From Tubiluchus corallicola (taxonomy: Eukaryota; Priapulida; Priapulimorpha; Priapulimorphida; Tubiluchidae), in the NCBI GenBank assembly GCA_030141605.1, contig JAQGDQ010000328.1:64001-109698 (forward strand): a DNA stretch of 45,698 bases. The letters run 5' to 3'. Every line of letters begins with the position of its first letter. Within the stretch, counting starts at the first letter, position 1. A program made the position numbers and the translations under genes. Positions 23,401 to 36,100 of this stretch are shown here, piece by piece. The notes under the pieces are model-generated. The model saw only the letters and a list, made by a program, of their open reading frames with translations. It was not told the origin of the DNA and searched no databases.

Positions 23401-26400
23401 AGGGTGTATGGAGATCCTGAGTTGCCCAGACAACAGGAACCCCGTCTTCCTCCCTGGTGCAGTCCAAAGGAAAGCGGAGCAATACGTTTGGCACCAGGTT
23501 GGCTGCAGGAGCTGCCGGAGTCAGTGAGCATGCTGCACTGGTCTGCCTTCGGAGCTCCACTCCTGATTTGGAAGATTTACTCCTCTACACATGGCAGTTG
23601 GCTGCTTGTACAGCTCCTCCGCCTAGTGTCGAGATACAGTGTGGACATCCCGCAAGCCTACAGCACCTGGTATTCCTAGGCAGTCACCCATCCAAGTACT
23701 AACCAGGCTATACGTTGCTTAACTTCAATGATCAGACGAGAACCGGTGTTTTCAGCGCAATTTGGCCGTAGTCGTTCGTGTATCTACCTATATATATATA
23801 TATATATATCTAAGCATTTTTCTGTCTCTAATCGGTATTCACAAGGGAAAGGTGTGGCTCAAGTGGAAAATTGTGTTCCGATAGCCTTTCAGCTTCATCT
23901 CTCTCAGTTGTTTCAGATAAATGCCTATAGATGGCAGGCCTATAGCTTCAAAACCTGCATGCTAAATGCCAATGGTATTTATTTTAGAATCATTTGCTGT
24001 ACAAGATAACTCAGCATTACTATTCATTCGTAACCATTAGCAAACATTACACATTATCCTAACGCCTAATACTTACATCTAGATAAACTGGTAGCATAAC
24101 CGTGTTGTTGGCTGCATTGATGTCTAACTCTAGACTGGAGTTTCCCAACGTCGGCTTGTCCAAAGGTGCTAAAGGAGCTAAACAACAAGATCAAATGAAT
24201 TCAGAATCGACTTTTGCAGGACAAACCTGGCAAAGCACTTCATTGCCAAGACTGGACCAAGATTATTAAATACTTTAACTAACGACGTTAAACTTTCAAC
24301 ATCAATTTTTATCTTCTAAACAAAATTTAAACAATATGTTTTTGAAAATTACAAATTGGCATTCGTGAACTCACTTTTCTATGATTATTTTATTTAATGA
24401 GCAATTTAAACTAATATTTTCCATCACAATAATGTTTTTAAATCTTTGTCTCTCCATCGATCTTTATCTATTTTGTTGCCTATACTTTCAATGTTTTTTC
24501 CTTCCCTTTCTTCCTTCCTTCCCTTCTCCACATACCCTTCATACAATTAAATTTACTTCACAAGTACTTCACTTACATACTCAATTTTCTAAGGTTCTCA
24601 TTTTTTATTTCATTTCATTTCATTTATTCATTAAATGCATCCACAATGATCATTACAGCATAGCACTTTCAAAAAAATAATGATTATTATGATGATTATT
24701 TAATGATTATTTATTATGTACCCAAGATGCCAAGCAGTAACAGACCCGTACGTGGGGTACTCAAGAAGTAATTCCTTGATAACAGCACCCCAAATGAATG
24801 TGCATTGAGAAAAATAAAAAACAGCAGTTCAGAAAAAGAAAAAAAGCTGAAGGAGAATAGAAAGAAAGAGAAAGATGTGATGGTAACTGTATGAAATAAC
24901 ACGAACTATAGAAATCAACGCAGCGAGCAACATGAGCCGATTATAAATTGTTATTGCTGTCTAAATGTATGTAATTATGTGAATCTAATCAACTTAGTAA
25001 ACACACAATTGAATTTTGGACGATTGTAATTAAGAATTGCTAAGAAAACTTCTAACATGACTGTTTCAAAGCATCAGAACACAAAAATATTGTACTACAG
25101 GGCTGTAGTGAAATGAAATGTAATGCTGGCAGGGGAATACAGTAGACTTCTCAGGTGTGCATGTGAATGTGGCTTTATCTAGCACAGACTCGTATTCTGA
25201 CCTTGTGTTAGTAAAAGCCACTAGTCAAGTGCACACCTGAGCTCATAAAAAGGGAAGGTCTTCTGTAGACCTTGTCAGTGGTCGTGTCTCTCATTGCAGC
25301 TCTGTTCACATTTCACAGGCTTTGCCGCAAACTCCGTTCTTCTAGGTAAGCTGTTTGTTCCTTATTGGGGGTGTGATATGTAGTAATAAAATTGTCATTT
25401 CGACTCTATTATTCGAGTTTTGTTTTGGGTTTTGGTGTTGAAGGACTTAATTGAGACATGCCGCACGGTGTGGGTCGCGGTGCCATCCGTCCTGCCTCCG
25501 TTAAAAGCGGACAGCAGTCAAACATAATAATACTGACAATTGAAGAAAAAACGACAGACTTTTTCTTTGATTAGAGAAAATGGCTGTTTGATGAGCAAAC
25601 TTTGCAACGTACTTTTACAGAAACGTTAAAATACCTTTGTATTTTATTCAAATAGTTTTCTTTTATAAAAGTTGTAATAGAATCAAATGTCGGATAATGT
25701 AAGTGGCTTCGCTAGTTAAATTAGCAGCTAGTTAACCCTTTCAGTCCCAAATTATTTTTTTAATAAGAATAATAGGCTTGGCACTTTTGTTAAGTATGTC
25801 CATCTTGTTTACAAATAATAATTATTTTTTCTACCTGTGCCCGCGTGCTAAATATAGCCTGTTTCCCACGGGACACATTGGGATTCAATGGAAGCATAAA
25901 ATGTCCTTTTTGCAACTGCTGATAATTTTTTAAAGTCTTTAAGACATTTAGTATGAATGCTATGCTGATCTGTACAAAGTCGTCTCTAAAGTACTGTACC
26001 TTGCGCAGTATTTTATGCTATGTAGATTTTCTAGTTTGCCATTTCATCACCATTTTTAGTCTATTGTTATTGGCTTAAATCAAAATAACTATTAACAGAT
26101 CAAATAACTGTCAGTTTTAAAATTTTATTAATTTTAAAGGCAGAAAATATTCTCGTATCCCACAGGATACAATGGGTACGAAAGGGTTAAGTGAAGCTGA
26201 CTAGCGTACTCTCCATCAAAGCACAACACAAAGCAGAAAATATCAAACCAGGATTTGTATAATACAGTCAATGCAGAAGAAAGGACAACTAAAATCAAAA
26301 CCGGAAGATTAAGATGGATAGGACATGTTATAAGACTACTAGATGACAGTCCATTAGCTTTCAAAGGAGCACTGCAGAAAAAAAGATGATGGTGATGATG

Positions 26401-29400
26401 ATTATGATGATGATGATGACATCTAGTGACAGCATTCAGAGAATGACACGTGCCAAAAATTGCAGAATATTGAAAAATGGAACACACAGAAATCAAACAG
26501 TTATAGAAAAGGATAAAAAAGTTAGAGAATATAATTTATCTGCAGGATACTCACTGCCACATTTGGTGCTGAACGTCTGTGGATCGGACATTTCTCCGGG
26601 TCCCAATTCTTCGGACGAAATTTGCACGTAGGCATTATAGGCTTTGCCCAACTCCAGCGGCTGTATTTCACAGCTGTAGCTACCTTGACCGTACTCTTCT
26701 ACGCAGGACTTGGTCAACTGACGACCTTGACGCAAGACCTCCATCGTAAGCTGCTCTTCGTACCAAACCGTGTAGTTGTCAATGGTGAGCTCCTCCTGAC
26801 CGGGACTCGGCTGCCACTCCTCCCAGGTGATCGTAGCCGAGTAAGCGTTAACTTCTTCTTCTTCGACTTCCGGTGGTTCAGGCAGCTTGGGATATTCTAG
26901 AAAACAAAGGGTAATTTAGGAAATTAAATGTGATCAGAAAATGAGGAGAAAACTAAATTGAATTTAAAACAGTATCACAATGCTTTGAAAATTTGACGCG
27001 CTTTTGAGAGTTTATGGTAAACATCAAGTTAGCGTGAATGTAAACGGCTTCTTTAATCGATAAAAACAAGATATTGTTCAAATGACCTTGTCAGCCAAAT
27101 TAAAATCACACTGAAGATGAACAGTATTGGCATTTTCTTCGAATCGTGGCAGTGCCATCAGTTTTGTGATTAGCGATTATTAGTGATTCGATTATTGATA
27201 ATGTTCTATTGTAGTGTTATAAAGAGATAAATAAATTAAATTGAATTAAAAAAATTGAATTTTGCTAATGTAGATTACGTTGTTACAATGAGAATATTTT
27301 GTAGATTACGTTATTACAGTTAGAATACTTGCAGCTTATGTTGTTACATTTAGAATACTTGTAGATTACATTGCTACAGTTAGAATACTTGTAGATTACG
27401 TTGTTACAGTTAGAATATTTTGTAGATTACGTTGCTACAGTTAGAATGTTTTGTAGATTACGTTGCTACAATGAGAATATTTTGTAGATTACGTTATTAC
27501 AGTTAGAATACTTGCAGCTTATGTTGTTACATTTAGAATACTTGTAGATTACATTGCTACAGTTAGAATACTTGTAGATTACGTTGTTACAGTTAGAATA
27601 TTTTGTAGATTACGTTGTTACAGTTAGAATATTTTGTAGCTTACGTTGTTACAGTTAGAATACTTGTAGATTACGTTGTTACAGTTAGAATACTTGTAGC
27701 TTACGTTGTTACATTTAGAATACTTGTAGCTTACGTTGTTACATTTAGAATACTTGTAGATTACGTTGCTACAGTTAGAATGTTTTGTAGATTACGTTGC
27801 TACAGTTAGAATGTTTTGTAGATTACGTTGCTACAGTTAGAATATTTTGTAGATTACGTTGCTACAGTTAGAATATTTTGTAGATTACGTTGCTACAGTT
27901 AGAATATTTTGTAGATTACGTTGTTACAGTTGGAATATTTTGTAGATTACGTTGTTACAGTTAGAATATTTTGAAGATTACGTTGTTACAGTTAGAATAC
28001 TTGTAGCTTACGTTGTTACATTTAGAATACTTGTAGATTACGTTGTTACAGTTAGAATATTTTGTAGATTACGTTGCTACAGTTAGAATGTTTTGTAGAT
28101 TACGTTGCTACAGTTAGAATACTTGTAGATTACGTTGTTACAGTTAGAATACTCGTAGCTTACGTTGTTACATTTAGAATACTTGCAGCTTACGTTGTTA
28201 CATTTAGAATACTTGTAGCTTACGTTGTTACATTTAGAATATTTTGTAGATTACGTTGCTACAGTTAGAATGTTTTGTAGATTACGTTGCTACAGTTAGA
28301 ATATTTTGCAGATTACGTTGCTACAGTTAGAATATTTTGTAGATTACGTTGCTACAGTTAGAATGTTTTGTAGATTACGTTGTTACAGTTAGAATACTTG
28401 TAGCTTACGTTGCTACAGTTAGAATATTTGGTAGATTACGCTGTTACAGTTAGAATACTTGCAGCTTACGTTGTTACAGTTAGAATATTTTGTAGATTAC
28501 GTTGTTACAGTTAGAATATTTTGTAGATTACGTTGTTACAGTTAGAATATTTTGTAGATTACGTTGCTACAGTTAGAATATTTTGTAGATTACGTTGCTA
28601 CAGTTAGAATGTTTTGTAGATTACGTTGTTACAGTTAGAATACTTGTAGATTACGTTGTTACAGTTAGAATACTTGTAGCTTACGTTGTTACATTTAGAA
28701 TACTTGCAGCTTACGTTGTTACATTTAGAATACTTGTAGCTTACGTTGTTACATTTAGAATATTTTGTAGATTACGTTGCTACAGTTAGAATGTTTTGTA
28801 GATTACGTTGCTACAGTTAGAATATTTTGCAGATTACGTTGCTACAGTTAGAATGTTTTGTAGATTACGTTGCTACAGTTAGAATGTTTTGTAGATTACG
28901 TTGCTACAGTTAGAATGTTTTGTAGATTACGTTGCTACAGTTAAAATATTTTGTAGATTACGTTGCTACGGTTAGAATATTTTGTAGATTACGTTGCTAC
29001 AATTAGAATGTTTTGTAGATTACGTTGTTACAGTTAGAATACTTGTAGCTTACGTTGTTACAGTTAGAATATTTTGTAGATTACGTTGTTACAGTTAGAA
29101 TACTTGTAGCTTACGTTGTTACAGTTAGAATATTTTGTAGATTAAGTTGTTACAGTTAGAATATTTTGTAGATTACGTTGTTACAGTTAGAATATTTTGT
29201 AGCTTACGTTGTTACAGTTAGAATACTTGTAGATTACGTTGTTACAGTTAGAATACTTGTAGCTTACGTTGTTACATTTAGAATACATGTAGCTTACGTT
29301 GTTACATTTAGAATACTTGTAGCTTACGTTGTTACATTTAGAATGTTTTGTAGATTTCGTTGCTACAGTTAGAATGTTTTGTAGATTACGTTGCTACAGT

Positions 29401-31906
29401 TAGAATATTTTGTAGATTACGTTGCTACAGTTAGAATGTTTTGTAGATTACATTGTTACAGTTAGAATACTTGTAGCTTACGTTGCTACAGTTAGAATAT
29501 TTGGTAGATTACGCTGTTACAGTTAGAATATTTTGTAGATTACGTTGTTACAGTTAGAATATTTTGTAGCTTACGTTGTTACAGTAGAATATTTTGTAGA
29601 TTACGTTGTTACAGTTAGAATATTTTGTAGCTTACGTTGTTACAGTAGAATATTTTGTAGCTTACGTTGTTACAGTTAGAATACTTGTAGCTTACGTTGT
29701 TACATTTAGAATACTTGTAGATTACGTTGTTACAGTTAGAATATTTTGTAGATTACGTTGTTACAGTTAGAATATTTTGTAGATTACGTTGTTACAGTTA
29801 GAATGTTTTGTAGATTATGTTGTTACAGTTAGAATACTTGAAAAATTGATTTAACGATTCAACTGATTCAAAAATAGTTGCAAAGTGTTTAAATGCTTAG
29901 TACCAACTTCGCACTGGTCACCAAAAAAGAACTGTGGACAGGCACAAGTGTACTGGTCCCAGTCATCATCGTTTACCGAGCATTCTTCATACGGCTCACA
30001 TGGTTCAGTGAAGCAAGCTAAAAACAACAACCTGAATTTTACTAACATTAAAATTCGACACAGCTATCATTTTGTCGAAATAAAATTTATATATTAATAT
30101 TAATATAAAGTACAATATTTCATCACCGCAGCAACAGCAAACTAACAAAATCAAAGTGGACAAAACGGACAGTGTAGTAAGAAACACCAATTTATTTTAC
30201 AATATTTCTAGCAGGAAAATTTTTTAAACCACTTTGAAATACGGCAATCCAGCATTCATGGCCGGTCCTACTCAAAATGGAAGGTTGTGCTCACAAGGTC
30301 TAGACTCATCATGAAGGCAATATACCTTTAGCATGAGCTACTGAACAGGCAGAGGTTTCTTAGTAACGTTCGGGTGTGTATACATTCTCTCCGTACCAGA
30401 CAGGTAGCTCAAAAAGGCAGAAAGAAACCAAGGTGAATAAAACCACCCACAATGAGAATCGAAGCAGTTCACCCATCCACTCACTCACCAGCCCTGACGC
30501 CTTCTTAACTTCAACAACAAACCAGCCAAGGGTACCACTGCGCTATGCACTGTGTGTCTTATTCAAAATGGTGCGTTTAGTCACGTCAAAGGAATCACAC
30601 TTCAATTTCTTAGTAAAAATAAAAGCTTAGTAAATAAATAAAAGCCCGAGTGTCATAAATATTATAAAATTTAACAATCCCTTTATAAAAAGAACATCTC
30701 AGATGCAGAACGACCAATCCGAGTAATCAACATCAGCACCGTAACAAAAAGTTGGCATGGCAACCTATTCACTTAAAATTCTGCCTGGTTTAATTAGATT
30801 CTAAATACTGAAAGGCATCTTTACAATGTGCAATATGTTCAATATTTCACGAAACTGGCAAAACTGAATTACTTACAGATACTTACAAACGCGAAAACAC
30901 GCTTCATCAAACAAAAAAACTGCTAATATCTATTATTTACTGAAACAATATCCATTAAAGAAGCCTTATTTAAACTTTCTCAGAATCTGCTTAATATCTT
31001 TCTTTTTTCAGTCTTCCTTTTTTGTTACTGCATAGCGATCGACCACCATTTTCGCTATGCTCAATTTCTCCATGCTCAAACAAGTGGGTGGGGGGGGGGA
31101 GGGTGCCTGACTGCAGTTACTATGATCTCGATGAAAATTAGATGTGGCAATTTGTTAAAGGATTATTGATTTTTGCTGGCTGTCCTGCATATTTGAGGTA
31201 CGAGTCACTGAAACATACAAGACTGGTCCAGTAAAATCATTTAGGTGACAGGTGTGTTAGTAGCAAGAGTTCGTCTCAATATCGAGCACAAATCTGTCAT
31301 TCCAAACTAAAACTAGTGTTATAGGGTTATTGATTTTCCAGGACAGTCTTATACATTAAAATTTCGCATTTAAACTTTCTTCTCTGTCCCTAAGTCATGT
31401 CACGAAATTCAATAAGTTAAGTTTAGTTAAATTTGTACGAGGCCCAAACTATCGTGAGACGTCACCCGGTTTTTTGTAATCACTTTGTAGATTTGGCCAA
31501 GCATAGTAGCTGGTGTAAAAAATCAGTTCGGGCATTAAAAAAGGGAAGGCAGAGAAGAGAGTTGAGAGTGTGTCAAGTTAATTGTACAACCTCTAAGTTT
31601 TGGTATAAAGGCAGCTATGACATGGCTATTGCTGTAACTTAGTTTGAACTAGGCGACCACATGGTTTAGTCAGGTGGTAATGCGTCTGCATTCCGTCTGG
31701 GAGGTCGTGAGTATGAACCAGTGGCCGGGTCATATCAAAGACTTTAAAAATGGTACCGCTTTGCAATGCCTGACGCGTGGTATTTAGGGTAAAAGTGGGG
31801 TAATAATAGTCTCTGTTATGTAGTTGTAGATTGTTATTTACAGTCGGCGATAATAGCTCTTTGAGCTAATATTAATTGTTGACCCAAAAGCCGGCTTTAA
31901 ATAAAG

Positions 31907-31944
<38 letters not shown>

Positions 31945-33121
31945 TAGTGAACAAATTATTCTCTCTTCTGAAGTGTCTGTCAAAACAAATAAACAAAAAA
32001 CGACTATGCCGAGACTGGGATTTCAACGTCATTTCTGATTGTTTACGACTCTGCACTTTACGAACTGACCAAACAATGCACCAAGCAGAAACAATAGTGT
32101 GGATGCAATGTTTACGACTCTGCACTTTACGAACTGACCAAAACCTACAATGCACCAAACAGAAACAATAGTGTGGAGACAATGTTTACGACTCTGCACT
32201 TTACGAACTGACCAAAACCTACAATGCACCAAACAGAAACAATAGTGTGGAGACAAAGCTTATAGACATCACTAACAGCCAAAAATATCTACTTACGGCC
32301 GTTTTGAGTTTTAGCTGGTATTACTGCAAACACGCTCTCATTGTACCCCGCAGTTGTCACGTACCACACGGTGAAATCGTACTCCGTCTCGTACATAACC
32401 CCCTCTTCTCGAGTCACTGTCACTCCCGTCTCGTTAACGGTACCGCGGACGATTTCGGATCCGTCAGAGAGCAGCACCAGCGAGTAAAGGTATTCTAAGA
32501 ACGGACCGTTTCGACCGCAGCATTCTTCCGGCGGCTGCCAAGAAAAGCTCATTTCCTCGCGAGTGATGTCATGCACGGAAAGGTCGGATACTGTCACTTC
32601 AGGAACTAAAACAAAACAGCAACGTGATGAGGCACCTTAATAACAATGTTATTGGTTCAACAACTAGGTTAATTTGTTTTTAACAAGCAAAAAAAAAATG
32701 AAAATTATTTATTTCCAGAGTATGATTATCTTTTAACTAAGTTTTCAATATTTTCAAGTTTCCGGTATATTTTAAGTAATAACATGACACTTTCTCGTTA
32801 CTTTGAACAAACTGATGTATAACGGGTTCATTAAGAGTTATGATTATAGGACCAGTAACATCTTCCATTCTAATTAATATCGTTTTCTTTTGTGATTCAC
32901 ACACACAAGCACACGCACACATGCACACACACACATGCACACGCACACGCACATACACATTATCTTAAAACCACCTCAAAATTTTTTTGCGGCAAAAGTT
33001 ATAACTAAAATAACTAGCAGTGCTTTCATGTTATGGTTTCTTACATCCATTATCATTGCCATCATTATCATTTTTGCAAATGTAACTGTCGTACTCCTTG
33101 TCATTATCATCATTGACATCG

Positions 33122-33173
<52 letters not shown>

Positions 33174-36100
33174 AGTTACAACAAGCTACTAGTATTATTT
33201 AGTTCCGGCACCGCCCACTAACAGTTTGGTTGTTCACTGATCATTGTCATCGTGTGCAGGGTCGTGGTTGTCGACGTCGTCATCATCATCATTATCACCA
33301 TCACCATCGTCATCAATATCGTCAACATCATCACAGTTACAATTAGACCTAGTATTATTTCATTCCACCACCAGCTATTAACAAAATTTGGTTGTTCACT
33401 GATTGTCATCGTCGTCGTGGTTATGTGAGGGGTCGTGGTTACTACAAGGATGAGAATGACAAATTGCAAAAAACTCTGAAACAGGCCGGGGGTTTGGGGG
33501 CCGCGTAGGCCAAAGAGAGCCTCTAAGTGGACTTAAAATATCAGTTACCTTGTTTCGGGCATAATTCAAAATACCCAACTATCAAGGATACATGATACCT
33601 AATTTTCTCAAAACGCCCAAGTACTGGCCGCTCCTATGCAAAAGTATATAAAAACTGTCTGCAATTGACTCAAATAACTCCCCACAATTGATTGTATATT
33701 TTTATAGATAGAGATATACACATGGTTACAGTGATGTACATGATGTAAACAAAGTGATGGCCTGCCAACTAGCGGTCAGCTTGTGAAGTAATGTACTGAG
33801 TCCGTAAAAATTTTCGCAACAAGTTTACACGATTTACAAAAATGGCACTACTGGTCTTCCAAAAACTCGGAATTCCGCGTATCCGCGCAAAATTCTCATC
33901 CCTGTTACTAAAGATACTAAACTAAGGTAGTATGCTTAACACTGAGAAAACAAATTCGTGGTGTCAACATCTGTTAAAAAACTTCCAAACAAAAAAATTT
34001 AGATTCCGATTTCTTTACAACCTAGAGTGTAGTACTAATGGTAAACCCTAATCTGCGTACTCATTTTATCAGCTGCTGAGTTATTCGTACAACTATTTTA
34101 GGATTGTGGGTTAACTGGTATAGTCTAGTAGTAACGCGTCCGCTTTCCGTACGGGAGGTCGTGAGTTCGATACTGTGGCGGAGTCACATTAAAAACTGTA
34201 AAGATGGTACCAGCTGTTGCCCTGCCTGGGATGTGGCATTTAGGGAAAAAGAGAGGGGCAATAATAGTGTCTGTTATGTAGTAGATTTATTATCTACAGT
34301 CGGTCTTTGAGCTTATGTTAATTGTTTCTCTAAGAGCCAACATTAATGGAGATGTTGATTCTTTAAAATGGTAAATGGAAATAAAACAAACTAGACCTCC
34401 TCACCTGTGGTTAATGTTTTATTATCAAGACCGACTTTTGAATCGACAGCTTCACCACCATTTTCTGTTTCTCCCCAGATCTGTACATAATACGAACTAT
34501 AACCGCACAGATCGCGAAGGACGTACTCCGTATTGTTGTTTCCCGTTTCCACGGTGATTCCCTCGTCTTCGAAGATGAGACAATCGGCTACCTGTACTGC
34601 TTGGTAGTTGATGTGGTAATTGTTAATGATGCCGTTCGGTTGGACGGGCGTGGTCCAGGTGACATAAAGGGTTTTAGCGTCGATTGCGTCTATGCCAGTG
34701 ATCGTTACCGGTCCAGGCGCTAAAATTCATCAAATTCAAATATAATATCTATAGTGATACATAATAACTAATAAAAGTATTCTGCAAAAATGAATTAACT
34801 ATGATTAACTAACTTTATAACAAGCCCTGGATTACCCTATAGGCTAGTATAGGCTACAGCCTAGGGCCCCCCAAGCTTGGGAACCCCAAATTTGAGACCT
34901 CCTGCCCTAAGATTTACTCTTTAAAATATTGAAAGGAAACATACTACTTTCTCGGAAATGACTCATGTGAAAGAATTATTACCACACAAACAGAATTTCG
35001 CATTCACACAACTAGTTCTTCGCTGTTACATGTATTTCGCCATTCGATAGTTAGACGGATGCTAGCGCCTGCATTTTGGAAGGTGTTGCACAAAAAACAG
35101 GTGCTGTACCTCCCAGTTCACTTGTGTTCGTTTGTGACGAACTACACACATTTGCCAGCTCATGCGTAAGCATGGCGTTAAATATGAAATTAGCACAACA
35201 CACTGAATATCTTACAGTAGTACTGTACTTCAATTTTTGCTTTCGCAAACACGTGCAACACGCTCGTGGAATATTTTTGCGGTTGAAAATTATGTCAGTT
35301 TGTGATGTCATCAATAGTTGCCCTCGCCTGCCATTAATTAAGTTAGTTTTTAAACTATTTTTTAATTTTCAGAAATGCTTTTCAGTATTATTGGTTTTAA
35401 AATGTATACTTTTCATCAGACTTGAAAATGGGGTAGTTTATGAAAAATCATGCTGTCTTCCTTATAAAACGAGGCCCAGAAGTCTGAAAACCCAATTTTA
35501 CAAAAGTGGCTCCGTTTGTGACCCCTTATTTGCAACAACAAAAGGCCCGCACTTGAGGCCGAGTTTTGAGCCCTATTTGTGAATCATAGGGCCTCCGTCC
35601 ATGTTTGCTCAAAATCCGAGTTAAAAGATAGCTCTGTCTGAACGAGCCCCATAATTTCAAAAGGTCATAATCTGGCCCTCCTCATAAATTCTTAACAAAT
35701 TGAAACTGAAATTTGAACTGATAACAAGAACAGGAAAGATAACAACAGTGTATATTTTCGCACCAGTGTAAAAATTTGCGTGTTACACAAATGCAGCTGC
35801 ATAGCATTCACTAAAAACCTGTGAAGCACCGATTCGCATCTACACAACCCATCGAATAAAAATACGCCCGTTTTATTCACAAATCACCAATTTCTCACTC
35901 ATTCCCATTAATCTGGATGTTTTAAAAATTTAATTCTCGTCATAATATCACACGTTATATCCTAACGTAATATCATAATCATCACGATGGCGAAATGCTA
36001 TTTATTTTTGCCTCCCACCCCTACAATGTGATAGTTCAATCCATTACGAAGCCAATGCATATCAGCATTGTACAGCAGGTATTAGACTAATGATATGGAA

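Noticed and set aside
23257-23702. Overlapping frames of 72-140 residues on both strands
   Set aside because: GC-rich body of the 5S-headed element; open frames on opposite strands reflect composition.
33218-33578. His/Thr/Met-rich and 60-residue minus-strand frames, also at 41252-41564
   Set aside because: Identical in both copies because they lie in the same MITE and CAT module; no protein domain.
35076-35582. 168-residue plus-strand frame
   Set aside because: No recognised domain, inside a probable hAT-like repeat, no supporting splice or promoter context.
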